Assembly: GCF_000751775.1 (NCBI RefSeq)
Contig: NZ_CCRF01000096.1
Coordinates: 1-50,940, forward strand
Direction: 5' to 3'
DNA from: Caldibacillus thermoamylovorans
GTDB taxonomy: Bacteria > Bacillota > Bacilli > Bacillales > Caldibacillaceae
DNA length: 50,940 nucleotides
In this document: positions 17,110 through 24,969 of the stretch, in pieces
Numbering within the stretch: position 1 is the first letter of the stretch
How the letters are laid out: every line of letters begins with the position of its first letter
The notes under the pieces: generated by a model
What the model saw: the letters and a program-made list of their open reading frames with translations, nothing else
The model's database searches: none
Told to the model about the DNA's origin: nothing
Made by a program: the position numbers and the translations under genes

Positions 17110-17295
17110 TTAGGTTAATTTGGAAATTTTGGATAAGCGTACAATCGTATTTGGAACCGTATACAACCTGCTTGCCAATGTTTGAATCGAAATATTTGTA
17201 ATTTCTTGTTTGTGATTTATTATATATTCAATAATTTGGTCATCTGTATCATTTAACTTATATTCGTATTTCTGGATCCGTTCCTGAAACTGCAT
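17110..17295 (-). pseudogene. MurR/RpiR-family regulator, N-terminal fragment
   Basis: 61 aa from the ATG at 17295, which has GAGGTGG five bases upstream (a GTG at 17304 is in frame). It matches the N-terminal HTH_6 domain of RpiR regulators: RIQKYEYKLNDTDDQIIEYI and QTLASRLYTVPNTIVRLSK. Normal proteins continue through the HTH into a SIS sugar-binding domain of some 200 aa, which is missing here. The remaining coding part leads straight to a terminator, so the gene was shortened by deletion. A complete relative is at 39369-40154. Confidence 0.7.
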
Positions 17296-17304
17296 ATTTT
17301 CCAC

Positions 17305-17640
17305 CTCAAATTAATTATAGCAAAATCGGATAAATTCCATACTATTTTTCTGGGGAAGTATGGACTAGGTTCATCGTCCGTTTATTTAATAATTAATCGG
17401 AAGTCCTAGGTTGTACCTCTTAAGATTATAATTAGTTTTGACTACCACAGGTGCTAACCCTCCGATAAATGCTATGGCGAATAATTTTAGCCAATATTCT
17501 TAAAGTGTATATACAAATCTCTTTAAAAGTTGTTCATAATGGCTTATAATGAATTAAAGGTTTTGATGTTCAAATTTAATTAAGAAACTAGATGTCTTTT
17601 TAATTAGGTTATACTGACTTCTATTATAATATGAATAAGG
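17305..17640. other. Gene-free region with one GGAC...GTCC repeat
   Basis: Contains GGACTAGGTTCATCGTCC at 17362-17379, close to GGACAGGTTCATCGTCCC at 26201-26218. A TATAAT at 17621 could serve as -10 for the cassette that starts at 17650, but no good -35 is seen. Confidence 0.45.
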
Positions 17641-17649
17641 ATGTATAAA

Positions 17650-18246
17650 ATGGTTGTAAAGCTAGATGGATATCATGGGACCTTTGCAAATTTAGTTAAT
17701 GACATTCTTAGAAACGGATTTAATCCACAAAAGCGAGATAATCACTGGTTAGGACAGGGGAGTTATTTTTATACTAATAAAAAACTTGCATTCTGGTTCA
17801 TAAGTAAAAATGCTGCTACCGACTACCTAAAAAAGGAAATAGGGAATAAACTTGCAATAATCCATGTAAATATTGGAGAAAACAGGGAAAATATTCTTGA
17901 CTTAGATGATCCTGAAGATATTAATGATTTTTATAAATGTATTAATGAAATGTACGATTATTTTAAACCATTAACCTTTACTGATGACAAACATAAAAAC
18001 TTATGTTTAATCATAGATGTATTAGCTGAAATTTATAATTGGAATATTATAATAAAGACCTTTGAGCATGCACACAAGCCAAGTTATGGTGCTGTAAACC
18101 CTGTTCAATTTGATAAAAAAATATTCCCTATTGATGTTAAATATAAAGAAAAACAAATATGTGTACGAAACAATAAATGTATTAAAATTATGGAAGTTGA
18201 ATATCCTGATAATGAATATATATATCCTAGTACAATTTATTTTTAA
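17650..18246 (+). CDS. ADP-ribosyltransferase-like toxin of a toxin-antitoxin-chaperone cassette
   Basis: 198 aa from the second ATG (17650), which has AAGG nine bases upstream; the first ATG at 17641 touches the RBS. The N-terminus has YHGT (H9) followed by a helix and NHWLGQGSYFYT (32-43), the pattern of H-Y-type ADP-ribosyltransferase folds in which His and Tyr bind NAD. QICVRN (169-174) near the C-terminus is a further conserved-looking motif. No signal peptide or membrane segment, so it acts in the cytoplasm. It is followed by a 98-aa protein and a SecB-like chaperone on the plus strand, against the general minus-strand trend. The order matches CmdTAC, whose toxin ADP-ribosylates mRNA. 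Target here is unknown. Confidence 0.6.
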   Translation: MVVKLDGYHGTFANLVNDILRNGFNPQKRDNHWLGQGSYFYTNKKLAFWFISKNAATDYLKKEIGNKLAIIHVNIGENRENILDLDDPEDINDFYKCINEMYDYFKPLTFTDDKHKNLCLIIDVLAEIYNWNIIIKTFEHAHKPSYGAVNPVQFDKKIFPIDVKYKEKQICVRNNKCIKIMEVEYPDNEYIYPSTIYF

Positions 18247-18275
18247 GGTTAAATAATCCAAAAGGAGTAATAAAA

Positions 18276-18572
18276 ATGGAAAAAGATATAAAGGAAATTG
18301 TTAAAGCTGCTGCTGAAAGATATGGTATAGAGTATAATGAGAATCAACTTTATCCCCGTATCCGTCATTCAAATGGAGAAATAATTGAACTTTCAAAAGA
18401 AAAATTTATTGAAACAATTGGTATTTCCTTTATAAATAATCAAAATTGGTCTAAAAACCCTGAAATTGAAAAAATGGTTTGGGAAAATACGGAAATTGGT
18501 TTTTACTTAACCGATAATATTGAAAGCGATTATGTTATTGACAAAAATATAGGTACGAATACAGCTGCTTAA
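18276..18572 (+). CDS. Putative antitoxin (middle gene of the cassette)
   Basis: 98 aa with a strong RBS (AAAAGGAG, 8 nt before ATG), 29 bp after the toxin gene. I do not recognise a known antitoxin fold. It is acidic to neutral, begins with an amphipathic helix (EKDIKEIVKAAAERYGI), then a beta-like part (YPRIRHSNGEIIELSKEKF), and ends in a polar tail. In toxin-antitoxin-chaperone systems the antitoxin carries a C-terminal chaperone-addiction segment; here the aromatic stretch WENTEIGFYL near residues 69-78 is a possible SecB-binding site. Antitoxin function is inferred from position and size. Confidence 0.55.
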   Translation: MEKDIKEIVKAAAERYGIEYNENQLYPRIRHSNGEIIELSKEKFIETIGISFINNQNWSKNPEIEKMVWENTEIGFYLTDNIESDYVIDKNIGTNTAA

Positions 18573-18587
18573 CTAGAGGTGTTCAAA

Positions 18588-19061
18588 ATGGAAATTGTCC
18601 AAGGTATTATATCTTTTAACGGTTTTCAAGTAGATCGAATGCAGTATGAGAGGAATATTAATAATGAGCATTCAAACAACTACTCAGAAATTACTCCAAA
18701 ATTTTTCATTAAATTAGTTGAAAAAAAGGAGGACAATTCTTTCTTTAATATTATTTTTGGCGTTAGAATTGATGGTGACAAGGAAAATCCCTTACCTTTT
18801 AAAGCAGAGGTAATTATAAGAGGTTTTTATGCATTTAAAGAAGATGAAGCTGGAAAATACGGTATAGAGGACTTACAAAAATTTAAGCTAATTAATGGAA
18901 GTGCTATTTTATTCCCTTACTTAAGGTCTGTATTAACTGACTTGACCAGTAAAAGCAAACACCAACCAGTTATACTTCCTACTGTTAATTTTTCAAAATA
19001 TATTACTAGTAAAAAATTAGCTGATCTTTTATTAGATAGTGATTTTTATGAAGAAAGTTAA
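18588..19061 (+). CDS. SecB-like chaperone
   Basis: 157 aa from the ATG at 18588 (GAGGTG six bases upstream; GTG at 18579 is in frame). It follows the SecB fold order: an opening strand with ISFNGFQVDRMQYERN, strands with PKFFIKLVEKK and NIIFGVRID, then PLPFKAEVIIRGFYAF, and the hallmark NGSAILFPYLRSVLTDLT (103-120) with LPTVNF (130-135). SecB is normally a proteobacterial export chaperone and Firmicutes lack it, so a copy beside a toxin-like gene points to a toxin-antitoxin-chaperone system in which SecB-like protein folds and protects the antitoxin. Starts 15 bp after the antitoxin gene. Confidence 0.82.
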   Translation: MEIVQGIISFNGFQVDRMQYERNINNEHSNNYSEITPKFFIKLVEKKEDNSFFNIIFGVRIDGDKENPLPFKAEVIIRGFYAFKEDEAGKYGIEDLQKFKLINGSAILFPYLRSVLTDLTSKSKHQPVILPTVNFSKYITSKKLADLLLDSDFYEES

Positions 19062-19165
19062 AAGTTACATATCAAAAATTTCTCAAGTTCAAGAAACAAT
19101 CAGTCATATGGAATAATTTGCAAACAAACATAACAGCTGACTTGCCTTGTTGAAGATTTAAGTAA

Positions 19166-19209
19166 CCCCTGATTATTTTCAAATTGTAAACGTCCACCAA
19201 TAACAGGGG
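19166..19209 (+). terminator. Hairpin after the chaperone gene, overlapping a shared repeat
   Basis: CCCCTGATTATT (19166-19177) pairs with AATAACAGGGG (19199-19209), one bulge. The 3' arm belongs to a sequence repeated at 26647-26684. It could end the toxin-antitoxin-chaperone transcript, but the U-tract is weak. Confidence 0.5.
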
Positions 19210-19210
19210 C
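19171..19210 (+). repeat. Copy A of a roughly 38-bp repeat
   Basis: TGTAAACGTCCACCAATAAC followed by AGGGGC, together with upstream GATTATTT, matches 26647-26684 with only a few differences. The other copy sits at the break point of darT. It may be the end of a mobile element. Confidence 0.65.
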
Positions 19211-19573
19211 TTTCATAGCAAAGTCCCTGTTTTATTGTGCTTGAATTATTAAATCAGCTTACACTTTAACAAAAATTTTTCAGCAACCAGCATACAATGC
19301 TGAAATTTCTTCCATTTTTTATTTAATGATTAGCACCCAAAAAGGTTTTATAGAAATATTTCCACCAAATATAGTGTTATTGTTCTTTATTAAGACACAA
19401 TATATTGTTATTTGAGCGTGTGTTCTTGAAAAATGGGCTTTTTGGGTGGTAACCATTTAATAACCTCTGCTTTATTTTTTCATAACAACAGCAATAATCG
19501 GTGGACCAAAATCTCTGATAAAAACATTTTTTATAGAAAAGCAATTTCCTTAGTGAAAAATTTCCTTCCATTC
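19211..19573. other. Gene-free region downstream of the cassette
   Basis: No supported gene. A 64-codon minus-strand frame at 19377-19571 has unusual Cys/Tyr/Phe-rich composition and no RBS or homology I can see. Confidence 0.5.
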
Positions 19574-20362
19574 TTATAAAATCGCAAACTGTTCATTTTT
19601 CAAGTCTGTGATAAACATATGCCCGGGTGCATGTGTAATCATGATTTCCGGCTTTACATGCATAGCAACTGCTTGAGGGGTAACTCCGCATGCCCAAAAC
19701 ACCGGAACTTCTCTCTCTTTAATTGTGACTGAATCACCGAAATCCGGGTTGTGAATATCTTTAATACCGATTACTTCCGGATTACCAATATGTACAGGTG
19801 CACCATGTACAGACGGGAAGCGGCTTGTCAGTTGCACTGCACGAATTGCTTGTTTTTCTGTCATCGGCCGCATACTGACAACCATTGGTCCTTCGAAAAT
19901 TCCTGCCTTAACGCATGGAATATTGGTAATATACATAGGAACATTACAATTTTCCTCAATATGACGAATGGGCACTTCATTTTTCAAAAGCGCTTCTTCA
20001 AAAGTGAAACTACAACCAATTAAAAACCCAACCATGTTCTCATCCCAAATTTCTGTTACATCCGTCGTTTCTTCAACAAATTCCCCTTTTTTATAGACTC
20101 GATATTTAGGTATATCTGTTTTAACATTGGCCGATGGAGCTGCAACCTGTGGAGCAACATCTCCTGGCTCAATCACATCAATGATAGGACAAGGCTTCGG
20201 ATTTCTTTGACAAAACAATAAAAAGTCAAATGCTAATTCTTTCGGCAATACGGCCAGATTTGCCTGAATATAGCCATTTGCGACACCTGAAGTCGGTTTT
20301 ACCCAATTTTTTTCACGTATTAATTTACGAGCCTCAGCCGGACTGAAGTGTGCTGGATTTGA
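19574..20362 (-). CDS. ycsI: Putative hydro-lyase, YcsI/DUF1445 family
   Basis: 262 aa from GTG 20362, chosen because AAAGGAG lies about 8 nt upstream and because the protein then starts SNPAHFSPAEARKLIREK like relatives; longer starts overlap the previous gene. Family motifs: TSGVANGYIQANLAVLP, the Cys-containing FLIGCSFTFEEALL and MVVSMRPM, and FWACGVTPQAV near the C-terminus. The family is annotated as hydro-lyases or D-glutamate cyclase-like. It closes the 5-oxoproline operon, which matches the B. subtilis ycsFGI-kipIAR arrangement in content although not in order. Confidence 0.88.
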   Translation of the reverse strand, partial: SNPAHFSPAEARKLIREKNWVKPTSGVANGYIQANLAVLPKELAFDFLLFCQRNPKPCPIIDVIEPGDVAPQVAAPSANVKTDIPKYRVYKKGEFVEETTDVTEIWDENMVGFLIGCSFTFEEALLKNEVPIRHIEENCNVPMYITNIPCVKAGIFEGPMVVSMRPMTEKQAIRAVQLTSRFPSVHGAPVHIGNPEVIGIKDIHNPDFGDSVTIKEREVPVFWACGVTPQAVAMHVKPEIMITHAPGHMFITDLKNEQFAIL

Positions 20363-20378
20363 CACATTCATCTCTCCT

Positions 20379-21590
20379 TTATTTAAATAATTGCGGAATT
20401 CCATTTAATAATGAATAAATACCCATAGCAGCCATGGTGATAACGATGATAATGCCAAAAATTGTCATCCATAACGGATGTTTATAATCACCAACAATTT
20501 TCTTTCTATATGCCGCAATAAGCATAACACCCAATGCGATTGGTAAGATTAATCCATTTAACGAACCAACAAGAACTAAAATTTTGGCCGGTTGACCTAT
20601 GGAAACAAATACGATTGTGGATATTGCAATAAAACCAACAATAAACCATTGGTAATTTTTATCAATAAAAGGATTAAAAGTTCGAATAAATGAAACAGAT
20701 GTATAAGCAGCACCGACAACAGATGTAACAGCAGCTGCCCACATAATGATTCCAAATATTTTATATCCAACCGTACCTGCAGCAATTTGGAATACCGAAG
20801 CAGCGGGATTACTAGGATCAAGGGCAAAACCTTGTGCAACAACACCAAAGGCAGCCAAGAATAAGAAAATTCTCATAATAGATGCGATTCCAATGGCACT
20901 TACTGCACTTTTCGTCACTTGTGGAATCGCCTCTTTCCCTTTAATCCCTGCATCAATTAATCGATGTCCCCCGGCAAAAGTAATATAACCGCCAACAGTA
21001 CCACCTACTAAAGTAACAATAGCAAGATAACTTATGTCATCCGGAATAAAGGTTTTCATTACCGCTTCACCATATGGCGGCTTAGCTGTAAACATGACAT
21101 AAATCGTGAGTCCAATCATAACGAAACCGGCAATTTGTGCGAAACGATCCATCGCTTTTCCTGCTTCTTTAATTAGAAAAATTCCTATCGCAAAAATTCC
21201 GCTTAAAAGTGCACCTAATTCCGGTGAAATGCCAAATAGAACATTTAACCCTAAGCCTGCACCACCAACGTTCCCAATATTAAAGGCTAGACCGCCCATT
21301 ACAATTAACAGCGCCAGAAAATAACCCACCCCCGGCAAGACATCGTTCGCAATATCTTGTGCGCGTTTTTCGGATACTGCAATAATCCGCCAAATATTCA
21401 TTTGCGCACCAATATCAATGATAATGGAAACTAAAATAACAAAACCGAAACTTGCTGCGAGTTGTTCTGTAAATGTAGTTGTTTGTGTTAAAAATCCCGG
21501 CCCGATTGCAGAAGTAGCCATTAAAAAGGCTGCACCTAAAAGTATTGACCTATTAGACTCTTGTTTTCCCATCTTTATTCCCGCCTTCAT
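20379..21590 (-). CDS. ycsG: NRAMP-family divalent metal/proton symporter, YcsG-like
   Basis: 403 aa with about eleven membrane helices. It starts SILLGAAFLMATSAIGPGFLTQT, the NRAMP first helix whose DPGN-like metal site is here GPG with a missing Asp, as in YcsG-type members. Such divergent NRAMPs may not carry metals; in this operon a carboxylate such as 5-oxoproline is a plausible cargo (inference). The gene lies between pxpA and ycsI. A 285-bp spacer with repeat hairpins separates it from pxpA. Confidence 0.85.
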   Translation of the reverse strand: MKAGIKMGKQESNRSILLGAAFLMATSAIGPGFLTQTTTFTEQLAASFGFVILVSIIIDIGAQMNIWRIIAVSEKRAQDIANDVLPGVGYFLALLIVMGGLAFNIGNVGGAGLGLNVLFGISPELGALLSGIFAIGIFLIKEAGKAMDRFAQIAGFVMIGLTIYVMFTAKPPYGEAVMKTFIPDDISYLAIVTLVGGTVGGYITFAGGHRLIDAGIKGKEAIPQVTKSAVSAIGIASIMRIFLFLAAFGVVAQGFALDPSNPAASVFQIAAGTVGYKIFGIIMWAAAVTSVVGAAYTSVSFIRTFNPFIDKNYQWFIVGFIAISTIVFVSIGQPAKILVLVGSLNGLILPIALGVMLIAAYRKKIVGDYKHPLWMTIFGIIIVITMAAMGIYSLLNGIPQLFK

Positions 21591-21616
21591 CTTTTATCCC
21601 ACATCGAACAGTAAGA

Positions 21617-21660
21617 CCCCACCTCAGGTTTCTGAGTTTACATAGAAGGTAGGTGGGGAT
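21617..21660. repeat. Hairpin in the pxpA-ycsG spacer
   Basis: CCCCACCT (near 21618) and AGGTGGGG (near 21652) are perfect 8-bp arms around a loop of about 26 nt. On the minus strand it lies just upstream of ycsG. It could be an attenuator or processed mRNA element. Confidence 0.5.
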
Positions 21661-21684
21661 CGGGCTGCCCGCTGCGTCCGTTTT

Positions 21685-21742
21685 GTTCAACTAATCATCA
21701 GTGGGAGAATAATCCCCCCACTGATGGAAGTTTCATTTTATC
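21685..21742. repeat. Repeat family copy 1 (GTTCAACTAATCATCAG...GGAAGTTTCA)
   Basis: Palindromic core CATCAGTGGG...CCCACTGATG, flanked by GTTCAACTAAT and GGAAGTTTCATTTTATC. Near-identical copy at 21824-21880 and a diverged inverted copy at 31671-31716. REP-like intergenic element. Confidence 0.75.
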
Positions 21743-21823
21743 CCGCACAAACGGTCACTAAATCCTCCGTCTGAGGCTTAAGAAAAATCAAAGATGTAAA
21801 AAAGGAAGAAAAGTGCCCGATTG

Positions 21824-21880
21824 GTTCAACTAATCATCAGCGGGGGACAATTCCCCCACTAATGGAAGTTTCACTTTATC
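21824..21880. repeat. Repeat family copy 2, overlapping the pxpA stop codon
   Basis: Core CATCAGCGGGGG-n6-CCCCCACTAATG, same flanks as copy 1. The pxpA stop codon (21876-21878) lies inside the repeat, so the repeat edge supplies the end of the gene. Confidence 0.75.
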
Positions 21881-22646
21881 TTAAAAAGTCACCAATTTTG
21901 GCAATTGTAATTCCAGCTTCACGTAAAGCATTTGAGATATATTGGGCAAATTCAAGGGCATGTAAACCATCACCGTGAATACAGATGGTATCTGCCTGAA
22001 TGACAACATCTTCGCCTTGCACCGACTTGACTTTTCCCTCTTTTACCATGCGAATTACTTGATTTACGGCAATCTTATGATCCTTGATAAGTGCATTTTC
22101 TTCTCGTCTTGATGTTAACGAACCATCTTTTTGATACGTACGATCGGAAAATACTTCACTTGCTGTCCGAAGCCCAATTTTTTTACCGGCTTTTACCAAC
22201 TCGCTTCCTGCCAACCCGAACAAAATGCATTCAGGATCCACTTTATAAACAGCTTCAGCAATTGCTTCTGATAATGGTGCACTTTTCGCTGCCATATTAA
22301 AAAGTGCTCCATGTGGTTTCACATGCTGAATTTTTCCCCCTTCCGATCTCACAAACCCATATAAAGCACCCATTTGATAGATAACCAAATCATAAGCTTC
22401 TTGGGGAGATATATTTATTTCTCTTCGCCCGAAACCAACTAAATCCGGCATACCGGGATGGGCCCCAATGCCGACATTTTTTTCAAGTGCCATTTGAACA
22501 GTTTTTCTCATCGTCGCCGGATCGCCTGCATGGTAACCACAAGCAATATTTGCGCTTGTCACATAATCAAGAATTTCTTCATCTTTTCCCATTCGATATG
22601 CACCGAAACTTTCTCCCATATCGCAATTTAAATCAACCAAATGCAT
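21876..22646 (-). CDS. pxpA: 5-oxoprolinase subunit PxpA (LamB/YcsF family)
   Basis: 256 aa. It begins [14 protein letters not shown], the family signature with the acidic metal-site pair, followed by [28 protein letters not shown] and KPHGALFN. With PxpB and PxpC it opens 5-oxoproline to glutamate at the cost of ATP, clearing a product of spontaneous glutamine cyclisation. Order on the transcript is pxpB-pxpC-pxpA. It starts 12 bp after pxpC with a strong RBS (GGAGGATG). The final codons and stop overlap a repeat element. Confidence 0.93.
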   Translation of the reverse strand: MHLVDLNCDMGESFGAYRMGKDEEILDYVTSANIACGYHAGDPATMRKTVQMALEKNVGIGAHPGMPDLVGFGRREINISPQEAYDLVIYQMGALYGFVRSEGGKIQHVKPHGALFNMAAKSAPLSEAIAEAVYKVDPECILFGLAGSELVKAGKKIGLRTASEVFSDRTYQKDGSLTSRREENALIKDHKIAVNQVIRMVKEGKVKSVQGEDVVIQADTICIHGDGLHALEFAQYISNALREAGITIAKIGDFLR

Positions 22647-22657
22647 AACGCATCCTC

Positions 22658-23656
22658 CTAACTGTATTTCAAATAGATTCCTAGTTTTAATTCATGAATT
22701 TTCCTTTCCCTTTTTAAGTAAAGAAATTGGGCCTTTTCAAAAGAAATTTCAGTGAATCGAATTCGATCGCCCGGTTTTGCTTGTGCTAAAATACTTAAAT
22801 CCACACTTGCTACTTGCCCGATTTTTGGATAGCCGCCGGTTGTTTGTCGGTCTGCCAAAAGAATAATTGGGTTCCCATCTGCCGGTACTTGAATCGTTCC
22901 AAAATTAACCGCTTCTGAAATCATTTCTTCTTTTTCGGATAATATTAATTCTTTACCTTTTAACCGGTATCCCATCCGGTCTGATTGATTGGAAATGGTA
23001 TAATCATTTTGAAAAAAAGTATCTTGACTTTCTTTTGAAAATAGATGGAAATGACGACCTTTGATGACTCGTACGGCTTGCCCCCTTTTCATTTCAAAGA
23101 ATCGCATAGGGTTAACCTGCCATTTTTCCTCAACAATATCTTCTGTAAAAAATCGACTTAATTGATTCATTATCCGATTTGATAACTCTCCTGTTTTTCC
23201 AACAGACAATTGATCACCCGTTCGTAAAGGCCGACCCTCATAGCCGCCAATTCCCGCACGTAAATAAGTCGATTTACTATTCATAACAGTCGGCACAGTA
23301 AAACCACCTGCCACTGCAAGATAGACCCTGCATCCTGTTTTACATGCCCCAAATTTCAATTCACTATTTGCTTTGACTAAAATCGGTCTCCATAACCCGA
23401 TTGGTTTCCCATTTATTGTTGCGGAAAGATCCCCACCACAAATTGCAATTAGGGAATCTTGTTGAAATTCGATGGTCGGACCAAGTAAGGTGATTTCAAT
23501 CGTTGGAAGGTCTTCCTCATTACCGACCAGCAAATTTGCTACCCGATGTGCTAATCTGTCCATTGCCCCACTAACGATGACACCGTATTTCTGAAACCCT
23601 CGCCTTCCTAAATCTTGAATACTAGTAAGAAGTCCGGCTTTTTTTACAATAATCAT
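22658..23656 (-). CDS. pxpC: 5-oxoprolinase subunit PxpC (KipA family)
   Basis: 332 aa. It begins [25 protein letters not shown] and has [25 protein letters not shown] and [15 protein letters not shown], all typical of the biotin-dependent carboxylase-like (AHS2) domain of KipA/PxpC. It forms the PxpBC complex that phosphorylates or activates oxoproline. The ATG overlaps the end of pxpB by 4 nt (ATGA), giving coupled translation. In B. subtilis KipA also counters KipI, the KinA inhibitor; whether that holds here is unknown. Confidence 0.93.
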   Translation of the reverse strand: MIIVKKAGLLTSIQDLGRRGFQKYGVIVSGAMDRLAHRVANLLVGNEEDLPTIEITLLGPTIEFQQDSLIAICGGDLSATINGKPIGLWRPILVKANSELKFGACKTGCRVYLAVAGGFTVPTVMNSKSTYLRAGIGGYEGRPLRTGDQLSVGKTGELSNRIMNQLSRFFTEDIVEEKWQVNPMRFFEMKRGQAVRVIKGRHFHLFSKESQDTFFQNDYTISNQSDRMGYRLKGKELILSEKEEMISEAVNFGTIQVPADGNPIILLADRQTTGGYPKIGQVASVDLSILAQAKPGDRIRFTEISFEKAQFLYLKRERKIHELKLGIYLKYS

Positions 23657-24366
23657 CCGATTCTTTTCTCCAATGCTTGATATTCTTCAAAACTAATTGC
23701 TGTAAACTTAATTTTGTCACCGGCCCTGAGTAAACTGGGCGGGTTGGCTTCAGGCGTAAATAACCGTATTGGTGTCCGACCAATCAATTGCCATCCGCCA
23801 GGGGTTTCAATCGGATAAATACCCGTTTGCATGCCGGCAATTCCAACTGACCGTTCAGGAATCTTTAATCGGGGCGATTCTTTCCTTGGTGCTGCAATTT
23901 TCTCAGACATCCCTCCGATATATGGAAAACCCGGTGCAAAGCCGATCATATAAACAATGTAGTCTCCCGATGTATGGATTTGAATCACTTCTTCCGGTGT
24001 CAACTGATTTACACTAGCCACTATATCCAAATCCGGTCCCAATTCGCCACCGTAACATACCGGAATCTCAACAAGTCTCTGTTGTGTAGATTTATCAAAA
24101 TTGAACTGTTCAAAAAGAAAGTTAATCTGCTGGCAAACATATGTATATGGTAATTGATTGGTTTTAAAAGCTTTTATTATTTTAAAAGGATCATAGAAAA
24201 TAGTGATAGTCGTAAATGCAGGAATAAATTCAATCATCCATTCCGGGGGATTATCCTCAAGCAAACCGGTTATCATCTGAACCCAATGATGTGTCTCTAA
24301 ATTAATTTCCTTTCCCAGTTCAATCAAAACCGCATCTTCCCCAAGTGGATATAATTCATATTCCAT
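23653..24366 (-). CDS. pxpB: 5-oxoprolinase subunit PxpB (KipI family)
   Basis: 237 aa, AHS1 (allophanate hydrolase subunit 1-like) domain. Motifs include PLGEDAVLIELG at the start, PVCYGGELGPDLD near the middle and the conserved block MIGFAPGFPYIGGM followed by PRKESPRLKIPERSVGIAG and TPGGWQLIGRTP. The first gene of the operon, with RBS AAGGGGGG and a promoter about 115 bp upstream. In B. subtilis KipI inhibits the sporulation kinase KinA; PxpB activity in oxoproline cleavage is the better-supported general role. Confidence 0.93.
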   Translation of the reverse strand: MEYELYPLGEDAVLIELGKEINLETHHWVQMITGLLEDNPPEWMIEFIPAFTTITIFYDPFKIIKAFKTNQLPYTYVCQQINFLFEQFNFDKSTQQRLVEIPVCYGGELGPDLDIVASVNQLTPEEVIQIHTSGDYIVYMIGFAPGFPYIGGMSEKIAAPRKESPRLKIPERSVGIAGMQTGIYPIETPGGWQLIGRTPIRLFTPEANPPSLLRAGDKIKFTAISFEEYQALEKRIG

Positions 24367-24482
24367 TCTTTACCCCCCTTGCAATAATATCTATATAAAC
24401 GCAATTTTATTTTAAAAATTTATATGATATGAATAAACATTTAATTAATCAAAGCAAATTTATTTTTTTATTTTTGAATACT

Positions 24483-24510
24483 ATTATAATATAAAATCTT
24501 ATTTATTCAA
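24483..24510 (-). promoter_or_regulatory. Predicted promoter of the pxpBCA operon
   Basis: On the minus strand TTGAAT (24510-24505), a 16-bp spacer and TATAAT (24488-24483), followed by about 115 nt of leader before pxpB. Confidence 0.6.
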
Positions 24511-24562
24511 GGGGGATGTTTTAAAATCTGACAAAAATATGTAATATAATATAACATAAATA

Positions 24563-24614
24563 GACTTCTTCGCGTTTTAAGTGAGAAAATGTTATCAATA
24601 CTGAATTCTAAACT
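24563..24614 (+). mobile_element. Solo right end of the ISL3 element
   Basis: ACTTCTTCGCGTTTTAAGTGAG, then AATACTGAATTCTAAACTA (19 bp identical) reproduce, in inverse orientation, the right end of the element at 1609-3118 (bases 3066-3118). No transposase sequence follows, so this is a leftover end or a MITE derived from the same IS. Confidence 0.7.
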
Positions 24615-24722
24615 ACGATCAAGTATAGGATTTATACTCAATGTAAGCATATATTTTTTATATTTATTAAATATTATTTTATACGACAAAATTCCCTTTA
24701 TTATTTATTTTGAAAATTTGTA

Positions 24723-24751
24723 TTGACTATTTATGTAAGTTCTTATATAAA
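24723..24751 (+). promoter_or_regulatory. Predicted promoter upstream of the symporter
   Basis: TTGACT (24723-24728), 17-bp spacer, TATAAA (24746-24751), close to the sigma-A consensus. It precedes a short reading frame at 24763 and, 200 bp on, the symporter gene. Confidence 0.6.
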
Positions 24752-24762
24752 AGGAGTAAGTA

Positions 24763-24813
24763 ATGTATAAAATTTTATATTTTTTAGAGCAGTGTGAAGG
24801 CAGTAACAATTAA
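24763..24813 (+). CDS. Short upstream reading frame, 16 codons
   Basis: ATG at 24763 follows AAAGGAG by 6 nt and encodes MYKILYFLEQCEGSNN before TAA. It has no stem structures typical of a classical attenuator. It could be a leader peptide or the start of a gene removed when repeats arrived. Low certainty that it is a functional product. Confidence 0.3.
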   Translation: MYKILYFLEQCEGSNN

Positions 24814-24905
24814 CAGGGACAGAGGGACAGCTTCATTTTCCCAAATAATAACGAGTGGCAAGGGGCTAGTTTATTGTCCAGAATGAATAAACTGAAGTGG
24901 GTCGA

Positions 24906-24957
24906 GGAACCTGTCCCAGTGGCCTTTATGGCTATGGAACCTGTCCCCATGTCTCAA
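24906..24957 (+). repeat. Two GGAACCTGTCCC repeats in the symporter leader
   Basis: GGAACCTGTCCC at 24906 and GGAACCTGTCCCC at 24936, 30 bp apart. The second, extended as GAACCTGTCCCCATGTC, is the inverse of 26194-26210 just beyond the symporter stop. Confidence 0.7.
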
Positions 24958-24969
24958 AAGGAGGTTTTT

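Noticed and set aside
18588-19061. Housekeeping SecB export chaperone
   Set aside because: Firmicutes lack the SecB pathway in general and the gene is coupled to two small cassette genes, so a TAC role is preferred.
19377-19571. 64-aa minus-strand frame after the TAC cassette
   Set aside because: No RBS, odd composition (runs of Cys and Tyr), no recognisable motif.
24507-24689. 60-aa minus-strand frame
   Set aside because: Covers the solo IS end and AT-rich spacer; no RBS.
24874-24969. N-terminal 32 residues of the longer symporter frame
   Set aside because: They are encoded by repeat sequence and lack an RBS; AAAAGGAGG precedes the ATG at 24970.
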